Assembly: GCF_950295315.1 (NCBI RefSeq) | Contig: NW_026647281.1 | Location: 1 to 64,000 of the forward strand | Source: Erinaceus europaeus | Lineage: Eukaryota > Chordata > Mammalia > Eulipotyphla > Erinaceidae | Reading direction: 5' to 3' | Length of the DNA stretch: 64,000 bases | Part shown: positions 1 through 8,733 of the stretch, in pieces | Numbering within the stretch: the stretch's first letter is position 1 | Layout of the letters: every line of letters begins with the position of its first letter | Notes under the pieces: model-generated | Told to the model about the DNA's origin: nothing | The model's database searches: none | Seen by the model: the letters and a program-made list of their open reading frames with translations, nothing else | Translations under genes and position numbers: made by a program

Positions 1-1000
<1,000 letters not shown>

Positions 1001-1303
1001 TCTGACATTCCGCCCAACCTCCCTGGATTTCCTTTTTACAGCACTAAGACCTGTCTATTTTTTGAATCCTCAATATCCTGAGGATCAGTTTTGGAAATAG
1101 TGTCATGAGAAGACACAGGGGGATCTCTGGAATCAGAGAGCGCCTGGAACAGCAGCTGGGGCTCTAGAGCCAGGGCATGGTCCATCTACCCATCCACCCT
1201 CCACGGAGTCCACCTGCCTGCAACTTGGTCCTGCTCCCTCCCAAAAAGATTTTTCCCTTGTTTCACTGAGAAACAGGCATCACACAGGAGAGTCAGCCAG
1301 TGG
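1001..1303. other. Unrecognised unit segment left of the A/T runs
   Basis: About 300 bp of mixed-composition sequence from TCTGACATTCCGCCC to GTCAGCCAGTGG, present in every unit. I recognise no gene, RNA or transposon in it and no frame stands out. It ends directly at the A-run. Confidence 0.5.
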
Positions 1304-1342
1304 AAAAAAAAAAAAAAAGCCTTTTTTTTTTTTTTTTTTTTA
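1304..1342. repeat. A-run facing T-run (A15-GCC-T21)
   Basis: An inverted homopolymer pair able to fold as a hairpin with a short GCC loop. It resembles two poly(A) tails abutting in opposite orientation. Lengths vary by unit: unit 2 is A13/T33, unit 15 is A13 then T4-A-T12, unit 16 is A11-GCA-T10. Confidence 0.85.
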
Positions 1343-1440
1343 CCCTACTGATGGACTAGCTTCTGGGAAGTACAGGTTTTGAACCTGAAAACACTGTCTG
1401 CCTCTGCCTGTCTCTCAGTCCACTGGAGGAGCCACTGCCC
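1343..1440 (-). mobile_element. Possible short tRNA-like retroposed element
   Basis: On the minus strand a B box-like GGTTCAAAACC (plus-strand positions 1375-1385) is followed by about 40 bp and then a poly(A) tract (the T-run). That is the order expected of a small tRNA-derived retroposon. The A box is not convincing, and the body does not resemble S0-S3. It could equally be chance. Confidence 0.3.
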
Positions 1441-1639
1441 CAAGCAGTCCTTGTGCTCAGAGTGGGGTGTTTTCGCCAGTCCTAGGCTTGCACAGCGCAC
1501 TTGGGATTGGGTTGCCTGAGATCCAAATGTTACATTGTAGATTGTTTGCAGTTCCGGCTCCCCAGGACATTGGACAGAACCAACTCCTCTGGGGATACCC
1601 AGAGAAAAAGACTCCTCCCATCCTTAGTGCAAATGGAGT

Positions 1640-2200
1640 GGAGGGGGAGGGGAGAGATGTGCATGTGTGGGATACTCATGCCCAGGTGTGTGTGAGGGGC
1701 CCTGACAGGGGGTAGAAGGGGGTTGAGGGGCAGAAGGAGACTGTTTGGGGGGCAGGCTGCAGGCAGGGGAGCCCCTGAATAGGTGCAGGGCTGTGTGTGC
1801 CTGTGGTGGCAGGGCGTTAGGGCAGGTCCCCCTGCAGGATGGTGAAGATGGCAGCTGGGCTGGCCCAGGGCCCCCAGGGCTGGAGGGCAGCAGCAGGCTG
1901 GCAGGAAAGGAGGCAAACAGTAGATGACAGTTGGGGAGCTGGGGGACAGGGGGCAAGGGGAAAAGGGGGCATCCTTGCGGAGGAGGGGGAGGGGGCTGGA
2001 CTGGAGAGTGGGTGGAGCTGGAGGCAGGCAGGTCCCAAGAATCAGGAACTGACAGGGCCAGATACCTGCACCCACCCACTGGATAGCAGCTGCAGCAGCC
2101 AGAGCAGCAGCCCTGGCTTGCCTAGGCCAAGGGCCCTGAGTGAGTCCCTCTGAGGATGAGGAAGGGGACGGGGAGGGGTAGAGGGGGGGGGAGGAGGGCC
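1640..2200 (+). promoter_or_regulatory. G-rich, quadruplex-prone segment
   Basis: The + strand is strongly G-rich. Clear four-run motifs include G5-N3-G5-N3-G4-N4-G5 at 1941-1969 and G4-N2-G4-N1-G4-N4-G9 at 2164-2191 (other units have GGGAGGGGG for the last run). The segment lies just upstream of the GC-box region on the same strand. Whether it folds in cells is not visible from sequence. It is deleted from unit 16 almost entirely. Confidence 0.7.
2066..2149 (-). other. Minus-strand exon-like segment with both splice signals
   Basis: Read on the minus strand, a pyrimidine-rich tract ending CTTCCTCATCCTCAG immediately precedes an 84 bp (28 codon) segment, which ends GTGGGTGCAG followed by GTATCT, a good donor. 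One frame is open with a hydrophobic run (PGLLLWLLQLLSS); a second open frame is alanine-rich. I recognise no protein family. It recurs in units 1-15 and is lost from unit 16. It may be a gene relic or chance in a C-rich strand. Confidence 0.3.
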
Positions 2201-2411
2201 GCTGTCAGCAGGCAACGGGGTCTACAGGGGCCTCCACTATGGAGGCCTGTGTCCAGGTGGCTGCCCGCCAGAACCGGGGCAGCTCAGGGCTCCCAGGGCC
2301 CTGGGGGGTGTCTGTGGGTTGGGGGCTGTCAGTCAGTCAGTCTGTCTGTGTGTCAGTGCACTTGCTTGGACAGGGGCCTGGCGGCCCTTGGACCCCAGCC
2401 CTGGGCTGTCA

Positions 2412-2668
2412 GATGCCGGCCCCGCCCCCGGACACGCCCCCACCGTGCCCCTTGCATCAGAGCCCTGCCCACCTGCGCTGGCTTTTGCCTGGGGCTCTGG
2501 CTCTGGTGGCTGGCCACCACACCTCAGATCAAGTTCAGGGTGGGTGTCATGGCTGCTGCCACCACCACTGCCTCCCTAGGGGTCAACTGGGTGGGCGGGG
2601 TCCTCGTGGCCTAGCAACCTCTCGAGCCCTCTGTGATGTCCCCCCTCAGGATTCTGTGTGCATGCGCA
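2412..2668 (+). promoter_or_regulatory. Promoter-like core: GC boxes, X-box-like and NRF1-like sites
   Basis: Within 260 bp upstream of the exon-like ATG lie CCCCGCCCCC (2420-2429), a KLF/Sp-like CACGCCCCCACC (2433-2444), GTGGGCGGGG (2591-2600), an RFX X-box-like GTGGCCTAGCAAC (2606-2618) and an NRF1-like TGTGCATGCGCA (2657-2668). There is no TATA box. This grouping is typical of CpG-rich housekeeping or testis/cilia promoters; that is family knowledge, and activity here is inference. The same elements are present in all units except unit 2. The CG dinucleotides are partly decayed. Confidence 0.5.
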
Positions 2669-2700
2669 CTGGCACTGGGCAGCCCAACTGTCCTGCCACT

Positions 2701-2817
2701 ATGTCAGGCGGCAGCAAGCAGACCCCTGGGCCCTGGCACCGAGGGACCGAAGAACGGGAGGACAGCGCTGACCGACGACGGACCTCGGGGCTGGCAGCCA
2801 AGAGAGCAAAGGAGGAG
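2701..2817 (+). pseudogene. First-exon-like ORF with splice donor (reference copy)
   Basis: ATG 33 bp after the NRF1-like site opens a 39-codon frame beginning MSGGSKQTPGPWHRG and rich in charged residues, ending GGAG followed by GTGCGC, a plausible phase 0 donor. If unspliced, the frame runs on through the CTCCT tract to a TGA at 3043-3045 (114 residues, Ser/Leu/Pro-rich tail). I do not recognise the protein. Matching starts are at 10435, 14509, 18648, 22837, 31116, 35178, 43350, 51600, 55698, 59766 and 63302; at 26963, 39242 and 47427 the codon is ATA; unit 2 lacks it. The frame is broken in units 3 and 16, so coding selection is not supported. Confidence 0.35.
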
Positions 2818-2917
2818 GTGCGCCCAGGTGCCAGGGAACCGGGCTACAGCTACCTACATGCCTGCCTGCCTTGCTGGATGCCGGTATGCTACCTCTGTCC
2901 ATGTGGGTTTCTCAGTT

Positions 2918-3024
2918 CCTCTCCTGTCCTCTACTGTTCTCTCCTGTCCTCTCCTGTCGTCTACTGTTCTCTACTGTCCTCTCCTCTCCTCTCCTCTCCT
3001 GTCCGCTCCTCTCCTCTTTTCTCT
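2918..3024 (+). repeat. CTCCT/CTACTGTC polypyrimidine tract
   Basis: An imperfect pyrimidine repeat (TCCTCTCCTG, CTACTGTTCT and similar) about 100 bp long and present in every unit. It lies about 100 bp after the putative donor. Mirror-like polypyrimidine DNA can form triplexes; it also resembles an intronic polypyrimidine tract. Unit 7 has an extra CTCCT, units 11 and 14 have TCCTATCCTC, and unit 16 has a rearranged version with more CTCCTGTC copies. Confidence 0.85.
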
Positions 3025-3308
3025 ACTCACTTCCGGGTGCCCTGATCACCAGCTAGTGCGCTTTTGACATTTCACCTGTGACAGCTGCCCACACCCCCCC
3101 TCCGCGTCCCGGACGTGACCCAGCTCACAGGCTCAACTGCTCACCCCACCCACACACACACGCCCCACCACATTCCCTGGATCAGCTCCTCTGCCCTATT
3201 CAGCCAAACTGCCCAGTTGGCAACGTATCTGTGCAGGCTTGACTGTCTTTATCATTCAAGGTTGTATCTCCTTTTGTACTTAGCTTGGTTGATTGTCGAT
3301 GGATAGTT
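3025..3308. other. Unrecognised segment between CTCCT and GGAT tracts
   Basis: About 280 bp, present in all units, with a C-rich first half (CACACCCCCCC, ACACACACACGCCCC) and an AT-richer second half. It contains the CCCGGACGTG/CCCTGACGTG and GGTTGTATC/GGTTATATC variants that separate the alpha and beta subtypes. No gene is recognised. Confidence 0.5.
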
Positions 3309-3350
3309 GGATGGATGGATGGATGGATGGATGGATGGATGGATGGATGG
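3309..3350 (+). repeat. GGAT tetranucleotide microsatellite
   Basis: Ten GGAT copies in unit 1; copy number varies among units, down to four in units 8 and 9. Encodes nothing convincing; the minus-strand HPSI-type open frame is a repeat artefact. Confidence 0.95.
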
Positions 3351-3473
3351 AAGGATCGAGTGATGCACGGGTTGATCGATTGGTTTTGTAGAGGCAGAGA
3401 GCCATCTAGGGGTACTTGAGACCTCTGGCATAAGAGCCCTTGTCTTCTGTCGAATGTAAAACATTAACACCTC

Positions 3474-3532
3474 AATAAATAAATGAATAAATGTATTAAA
3501 TAAACTGGGTTAAAAAAAACGCGGTGTCTTTT
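3474..3532 (+). terminator. Polyadenylation-like cluster
   Basis: Four AATAAA hexamers (3474, 3478, 3486, 3499) are followed by A8 at 3512-3519 and a GU-rich GGTGTCTTTT at 3523-3532. Hexamer, cleavage spacing and downstream element are all in the expected order for a + strand transcript that would start in the promoter-like core about 850 bp upstream. The cluster is kept in every unit whose right half is visible. It could instead be the tail of an old retroposed copy, since an A-run directly follows. Confidence 0.45.
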
Positions 3533-3623
3533 CCCTTTCTGAATATGGTATGCTGTGAGGATCATAATAAGGAAAGCATTGTTCTGAGCAGCCCCTTGAA
3601 ATATTGGGATATTTCATTTTGCC

Positions 3624-3659
3624 TTCTTCTTCTTCTTCTTCTTCTTCTTCTTCATCTTC
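3624..3659 (+). repeat. TTC trinucleotide microsatellite
   Basis: Ten TTC then ATC TTC in unit 1. By unit 1-15 the uninterrupted or near-uninterrupted count is about 10, 17, 11 (interrupted), 17, 16, 13, 20, 11, 12, 21 (with TTG), 11, 19, 15 (with TTG), 10, 8. Derived from the A-rich tail of SINE S0. Confidence 0.95.
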
Positions 3660-3880
3660 TTTTTTTTTCTTTGCTTTCTATTATCTTGATTTATTTTTTG
3701 GAATGGACAGTCAAGAATTGAGAGACAAGGGAGGGATAGAGATTTTGAGAACCAGAGAGATACCTGCAGCACATCTGCACCACTTGTAAAGATTTCCCAC
3801 TGCAGGTCGGAACCAGGGTCTTGAACTCAGGTCCTCCTACAGTTTAACATGAGTACTTAACCAGGTGAGGCACCACCTGC
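3624..3880 (-). mobile_element. SINE S0, tRNA-derived, hedgehog type (reference copy)
   Basis: On the minus strand this is a tRNA-like head followed by a conserved body and a GAA-rich tail. A box-like TGGTTAAG and a B box-like GGTTCAAGACC are readable in most copies (plus-strand GGTCTTGAACC, for example near 7473); in this copy the B box region reads GGTCTTGAACTC. The body includes the CTGCAGTGGGAAA and GTGGTGCAG strings typical of the Erinaceid family. The tail is now the TTC tract on the + strand. It is the only SINE in the unit with a well-preserved head, so it may be the youngest insertion. Confidence 0.8.
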
Positions 3881-4026
3881 TAAGCTTAATGTGACATTTT
3901 TTTAGCAATGAAAAGAAATTCTCTTGGCTAGGTAAGAAACAAATAAGATAAATATAAGTAAATAAAAGTGCTTTTACGTTTACACAGTGGAAACACACAC
4001 TGGGACATATTCTTGTATAATACTTG

Positions 4027-4283
4027 TATTATTTATTTATTTATTTATTTATTGCCACAAAGGGTTATTGCCATAGCGCATTGCCAGTACCACTCATCCA
4101 CTGGTCCTATGTTCCATTGTTCCCCTTTTGCTGCCCTTGTGGCTTGAATATTGTGGTTATTAATAATATTATTATTGTTGTTGTGATAGTTACTGTCCTT
4201 GCGGAGAACAGAGAAAAATGGAAAGAGGAGGTTAAAGAGAGATGGGGGAGAGAAAGATAGGCCCCCTGAAGATCTGCTTCACT
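4027..4283 (-). mobile_element. SINE S1, head-truncated
   Basis: Minus-strand SINE whose 3' tail is the ATTTATTT run on the + strand (AATAAATA on its own strand, carrying AATAAA signals). The body shows TGCTGCCCTTGT, GTGGTTATTA, GTTACTGTCC and CTGAAGATCTGCTTCACT. It stops at CTTCACT, where the tRNA head should continue, and an AAATAAA spacer follows. S2 stops at the same place. Confidence 0.8.
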
Positions 4284-4353
4284 AAATAAATAAAGCAAAT
4301 TTTCATTTGACTCAGTAGAAACACAGAGACAAGTATACATGTATAATACCTGC

Positions 4354-4625
4354 ATTTTTTATTTATGTATTCTTTATCTAATGACTAATTGATTGACTGA
4401 TTGATTGCCTCCAGGGTTATTGTCAGGGCTAGGGGCCTGCACCACGAACCCACTGCTCCTGCAGACCATGTTTTCCCCTTTGGCTGCCCTTGTTGCCTGA
4501 ACTTTGTTGTGGTTATTCTTATCATTGTTGTTGCTGTTACTGTCCTTGCATAGGACAGAAAGGGAGAGAGGAGTGGAAACACAGAAGGGTGAGAGAAAGG
4601 TAGACCCCTGCAGGTCTGCTTCACT
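4354..4625 (-). mobile_element. SINE S2, head-truncated
   Basis: The best match to the hedgehog SINE family in the unit: CCTCCAGGGTTATTG, GGGGCCTGCACCACGAACC, CCACTGCTCCTGCAG, then TTACTGTCCTTGCATAGGAC and CAGGTCTGCTTCACT. It ends at the same CTTCACT position as S1 and is followed by a related spacer (AGATAAACAAAAAG). The recurring breakpoint points to duplication rather than two independent truncated insertions. Confidence 0.82.
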
Positions 4626-4714
4626 AGATAAACAAAAAGCATGTACATTTATTTACAAAGTGGATACACTGACACATGTGTACATGTATATTACCTGTAT
4701 ATTTTCTCTATGTG

Positions 4715-4750
<36 letters not shown>

Positions 4751-4753
4751 GTA

Positions 4754-5078
4754 TGTATTTATTTATTGCATCCAGGGTCACTGCCGGTGCTCAATACATA
4801 TACCTGGAATCCACTGCTCCTGCAGACCATTTATTCTCCTTTTGCTGCCTTTGTTCCTTGATCACTGTTGTGCTTCTTCTTATTGTTGTTGTTGTTACTG
4901 TCCTTACATAGGACAGAGAGAAAGGGATAGGGGAGGGGAAAGTCAGAGGTGGAAGAGAAAGCACCCCTGAAGATCTGCTTCACCCCCTGTAAAGCTACTC
5001 CCCTGCAGGTGGGGGTCTGGGGGCCATACAGCAGATCCTTCTGCCTGTCCCCTCATTTGCTCCACCACCTCTTAACCC
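4754..5078 (-). mobile_element. SINE S3 with decayed tRNA head
   Basis: The body parallels S2 (CATCCAGGGTCACTG, AATCCACTGCTCCTGCAG, TTACTGTCCTTACATAGGAC) and then continues past CTTCACC into ACTCCCCTGCAGGTGGGGG and a decayed tRNA-like head ending in CACCACCTCTTAACCC. It appears to be the parent of the truncated S1 and S2, or the distal member of a duplicated series. Confidence 0.8.
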
Positions 5079-5394
5079 TCTGACATTCCGCCCAACCTCC
5101 CTGGATTTCCTTTTTACAGCACTAAGACCTGTCTATTTTTTGAATCCTCAATATCCTGAGGATCAGTTTTGGAAATAGTGTCATGAGAAGACACAGGGGG
5201 ATCTCTGGAATCAGAGAGCGCCTGGAACAGCAGCTGGGGCTCTAGAGCCAGGGCATGGTCCATCTACCCATCCACCCTCCACGGAGTCCACCTGCCTGCA
5301 ACTTGGTCCTGCTCCCTCCCAAAAAGATTTTTCCCTTGTTTCACTGAGAAACAGGCATCACACAGGAGAGTCAGCCAGTGGAAAAAAAAAAAAA

Positions 5395-5435
<41 letters not shown>

Positions 5436-7258
5436 ACTGATGGACTAGCTTCTGGGAAGTACAGGTTTTGAACCTGAAAACACTGTCTGCCTCTGCCTGT
5501 CTCTCAGTCCACTGGAGGAGCCACTGCCCCAAGCAGTCCTTGTGCTCAGAGTGGGGTGTTTTCGCCAGTCCTAGGCTTGCACAGCGCACTTGGGATTGGG
5601 TTGCCTGAGATCCAAATGTTACATTGTAGATTGTTTGCAGTTCCGGCTCCCCAGGACATTGGACAGACCCAACTCCTCTGGGGATACCCAGAGAAAAAGA
5701 CTCCTCCCATCCTTAGTGCAAATGGAGTGGAGGGGGAGGGGAGAGATGTGCATGTGTGGGATACTCATGCCCAGGTGTGTGTGAGGGGCCCTGACAGGGG
5801 GTAGAAGGGGGTTGAGGGGCAGAAGGAGACTGTTTGGGGGGCAGGCTGCAGGCAGGGGAGCCCCTGCATAGGTGCAGGGCTGTGTGTGCCTGTGGTGGCA
5901 GGGCGTTAGGGCAGGTCCCCCTGCAGGATGGTGAAGATGGCAGCTGGGCTGGCCCAGGGCCCCCAGGGCTGGAGGGCAGCAGCAGGCTGGCAGGAAAGGA
6001 GGCAAACAGTAGATGACAGTTGGGGAGCTGGGGGACAGGGGGCAAGGGGAAAAGGGGGCATCCTTGCGGAGGAGGGGGAGGGGGCTGGACTGGAGAGTGG
6101 GTGGAGCTGGAGGCAGGCAGGTCCCAAGAATCAGGAACTGACAGGGCCAGATACCTGCACCCACCCACTGGATAGCAGCTGCAGCAGCCAGAGCAGCAGC
6201 CCTGGCTTGCCTAGGCCAAGGGCCCTGAGTGAGTCCCTCTGAGGATGAGGAAGGGGACGGGGAGGGGTAGAGGGAGGGGGAGGAGGGCCGCTGTCAGCAG
6301 GCAACGGGGTCTACAGGGGCCTCCACTATGGAGGCCTGTGTCCAGGTGGCTGCCCGCCAGAACCGGGGCAGCTCAGGGCTCCCAGGGCCCTGGGGGACAG
6401 CGCTGACCGACGACGGACCTCGGGGCTGGCAGCCAAGAGAGCAAAGGAGGAGGTGCGCCCAGGTGCCAGGGAACCGGGCTACAGCTACCTACATGCCTGC
6501 CTGCCTTGCTGGATGTCGGTATGCTACCTCTGTCCATGTGGGTTTCTCAGTTCCTCTCCTGTCCTCTACTGTTCTCTCCTGTCCTCTCCTGTCGTCTACT
6601 GTTCTCTACTGTCCTCTCCTCTCCTCTCCTCTCCTGTCCGCTCCTCTCCTCTTTTCTCTACTCACTTCCGGGTGCCCTGATCACCAGCTAGAGCGCTTTT
6701 GACATTTCACCTGTGACAGCTGCCCACACCCCCCCTCCGCGTCCCGGACGTGACCCAGCTCACAGGCTCACCTGCTCACCCCACCCACACACACACGCCC
6801 CACCACATTCCCTGGATCAGCTCCTCTGCCCTATTCAGCCAAACTGCCCAGTTTGCAACGTATCTGTGCAGGCTTGACTGTCTTTATCATTCAAGGTTGT
6901 ATCTCCTTTTGTACTTAGCTTGGTTGATTGTCGATGGATAGTTGGATGGATGGATGGATGGATGGATGGATGGATGGATGGATGGAAGGATCGAGTGATG
7001 CACGGGTTGATCGATTGGTTTTGTAGAGGCAGAGAGCCATCTAGGGGTACTTGAGACCTCTGGCATAAGAGCCCTTGTCTTCTGTCGAATGTAAAACATT
7101 AACACCTCAATAAATAAATGAATAAATGTATTAAATAAACTGGGTTAAAAAAAACGCGGTGTCTTTTCCCTTTCTGAATATGGTATGCTGTGAGGATCAT
7201 AATAAGGAAAGCATTGTTCTGAGCAGCCCCTTGAAATATTGGGATATTTCATTTTGCC

Positions 7259-8733
7259 TTCTTCTTCTTCTTCTTCTTCTTCTTCTTCTTCTTCTTCTTC
7301 TTCTTCTTCATCTTCTTTTTTTTTCTTTGCTTTCTATTATCTTGATTTATTTTTTGGAATGGACAGTCAAGAATTGAGAGACAAGGGAGGGATAGAGATT
7401 TTGAGAACCAGAGAGATACCTGCAGCACATCTGCACCACTTGTAAAGATTTCCCACTGCAGGTCGGAACCAGGGTCTTGAACCCAGGTCCTCTTACAGTT
7501 TAACATGAGTGCTTAACCAGGTGAGGCACCACCTGCTAAGCTTAATGTGACATTTTTTTAGCAATGAAAAGAAATTCTCTTGGCTAGGTAAGAAACAAAT
7601 AAGATAAATATAAGTAAATAAAAGTGCTTTTACGTTTACACAGTGGAAACACACACTGGGACATATTCTTGTATAATACTTGTATTATTTATTTATTTAT
7701 TTATTTATTGCCACAAAGGGTTATTGCCATAGCGCATTGCCAGTACCACTCATCCACTGGTCCTATGTTCCATTGTTCCCCTTTTGCTGCCCTTGTGGCT
7801 TGAATATTGTGGTTATTAATAATATTATTATTGTTGTTGTGATAGTTACTGTCCTTGCGGAGAACAGAGAAAAATGGAAAGAGGAGGTTAAAGAGAGATG
7901 GGGGAGAGAAAGATAGGCCCCCTGAAGATCTGCTTCACTAAATAAATAAAGCACATTTTCATTTGACTCAGTAGAAACACAGAGACAAGTATACATGTAT
8001 AATTCCTGCATTTTTTATTTATGTATTCTTTATCTAATGACTAATTGATTGACTTATTGATTGCCTCCAGGGTTATTGTCAGGGCTAGGGGCCTGCACCA
8101 CGAACCCACTGCTCCTGCAGACCATGTTTTCCCCTTTGGCTGCCCTTGTTGCCTGAACTTTGTTGTGGTTATTCTTATCATTGTTGTTGCTGTTACTGTC
8201 CTTGCATAGGACAGAAAGGGAGAGAGGAGTGGAAACACAGAAGGGTGAGAGAAAGGTAGACCCCTGCAGGTCTGCTTCACTAGATAAACAAAAAGCATGT
8301 ACATTTATTTACAAAGTGGATACACTGACACATGTGTACATGTATATTACCTGTATATTTTCTCTATGTGTTTATATATATATATATATATATGTATATG
8401 TATATGTATGTATTTATTTATTGCATCCAGGGTCACTGCCGGTGCTCAATACATACACCTGGAATCCACTGCTCCTGCAGACCATTTATTCTCCTTTTGC
8501 TGCCTTTGTTCCTTGATCACTGTTGTGCTTCTTCTTATTGTTGTTGTTGTTACTGTCCTTACATAGGACAGAGAGAAAGGGATAGGGGAGGGGAAAGTCA
8601 GAGGTGGAAGAGAAAGCACCCCTGAAGATCTGCTTCACCCCCTGTAAAGCTACTCCCCTGCAGGTGGGGGTCTGGGGGCCATACCGCAGATCCTTCTGCC
8701 TGTCCCCTCATTTGCTCCACCACCTCTTAACCC
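7259..8733 (-). mobile_element. SINE block S0-S3 between cores 2 and 3
   Basis: Same four-element order as the reference copies. TTC x17; the S3 head carries CATACCGCAG rather than CATACAGCAG. A small C-to-T variant (GGTCCTCTTACAG) lies in the S0 head near 7490. Confidence 0.8.

Larger units (their letters stand above)
3957..5078 (+). repeat. Nested tandem triplication: spacer plus SINE, about 330 bp modules
   Basis: Three spacers, at 3957-4026, 4284-4353 and 4626-4753, are recognisably related. Each begins with an A/T-rich ATAAA stretch, then has a GTGGAAACAC-like string, then TGTATAATACTTG or TATTACCTG before the SINE tail. Each is followed by a SINE body. A module of spacer plus SINE thus seems to have been tandemly duplicated inside the unit before the whole 4.1 kb unit was amplified. 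The relation is read by eye, without a scored alignment. Confidence 0.65.
4166..7821 (+). repeat. Array unit 2 (alpha), internally deleted
   Basis: Only 3656 bp. Relative to unit 1 it lacks 454 bp (unit 1 bases 2308-2761), joined at 6396/6397 within a G-run with 2 bp of shared sequence. The loss removes the GC boxes, the X-box-like and NRF1-like sites and the exon-like ATG, leaving CTGGGGG joined to ACAGCGCTGACC. The T-run is long (33) and TTC x17. Confidence 0.95.

Noticed and set aside
1803..1812. CTCF-like core GTGGTGGCAG
   Set aside because: The right half fits the CTCF motif but the left half matches poorly, so I do not report a site. A matrix scan would settle it, and it would matter if the array were a DXZ4-like element.
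1530..2079. Minus-strand open frames of 151 and 181 codons
   Set aside because: They are proline- and serine-rich readings of the G-rich strand's complement, overlap each other in two frames, and unit 16 lacks most of the region.
2239..3045. A 268-codon open frame across the GC-rich core, repeated in many units
   Set aside because: It overlaps other long open frames, is Pro/Gly/Cys-rich, begins at an arbitrary ATG upstream of the promoter-like sites, and is broken or absent in units 2, 3, 5, 11, 14 and 16. The openness follows from low stop density in GC-rich DNA and from homogenisation.
3624..5078. Functional tRNA genes in the SINE heads
   Set aside because: B box-like sequences are present but the heads lack a full cloverleaf and are truncated or decayed; they are SINE promoters at most.
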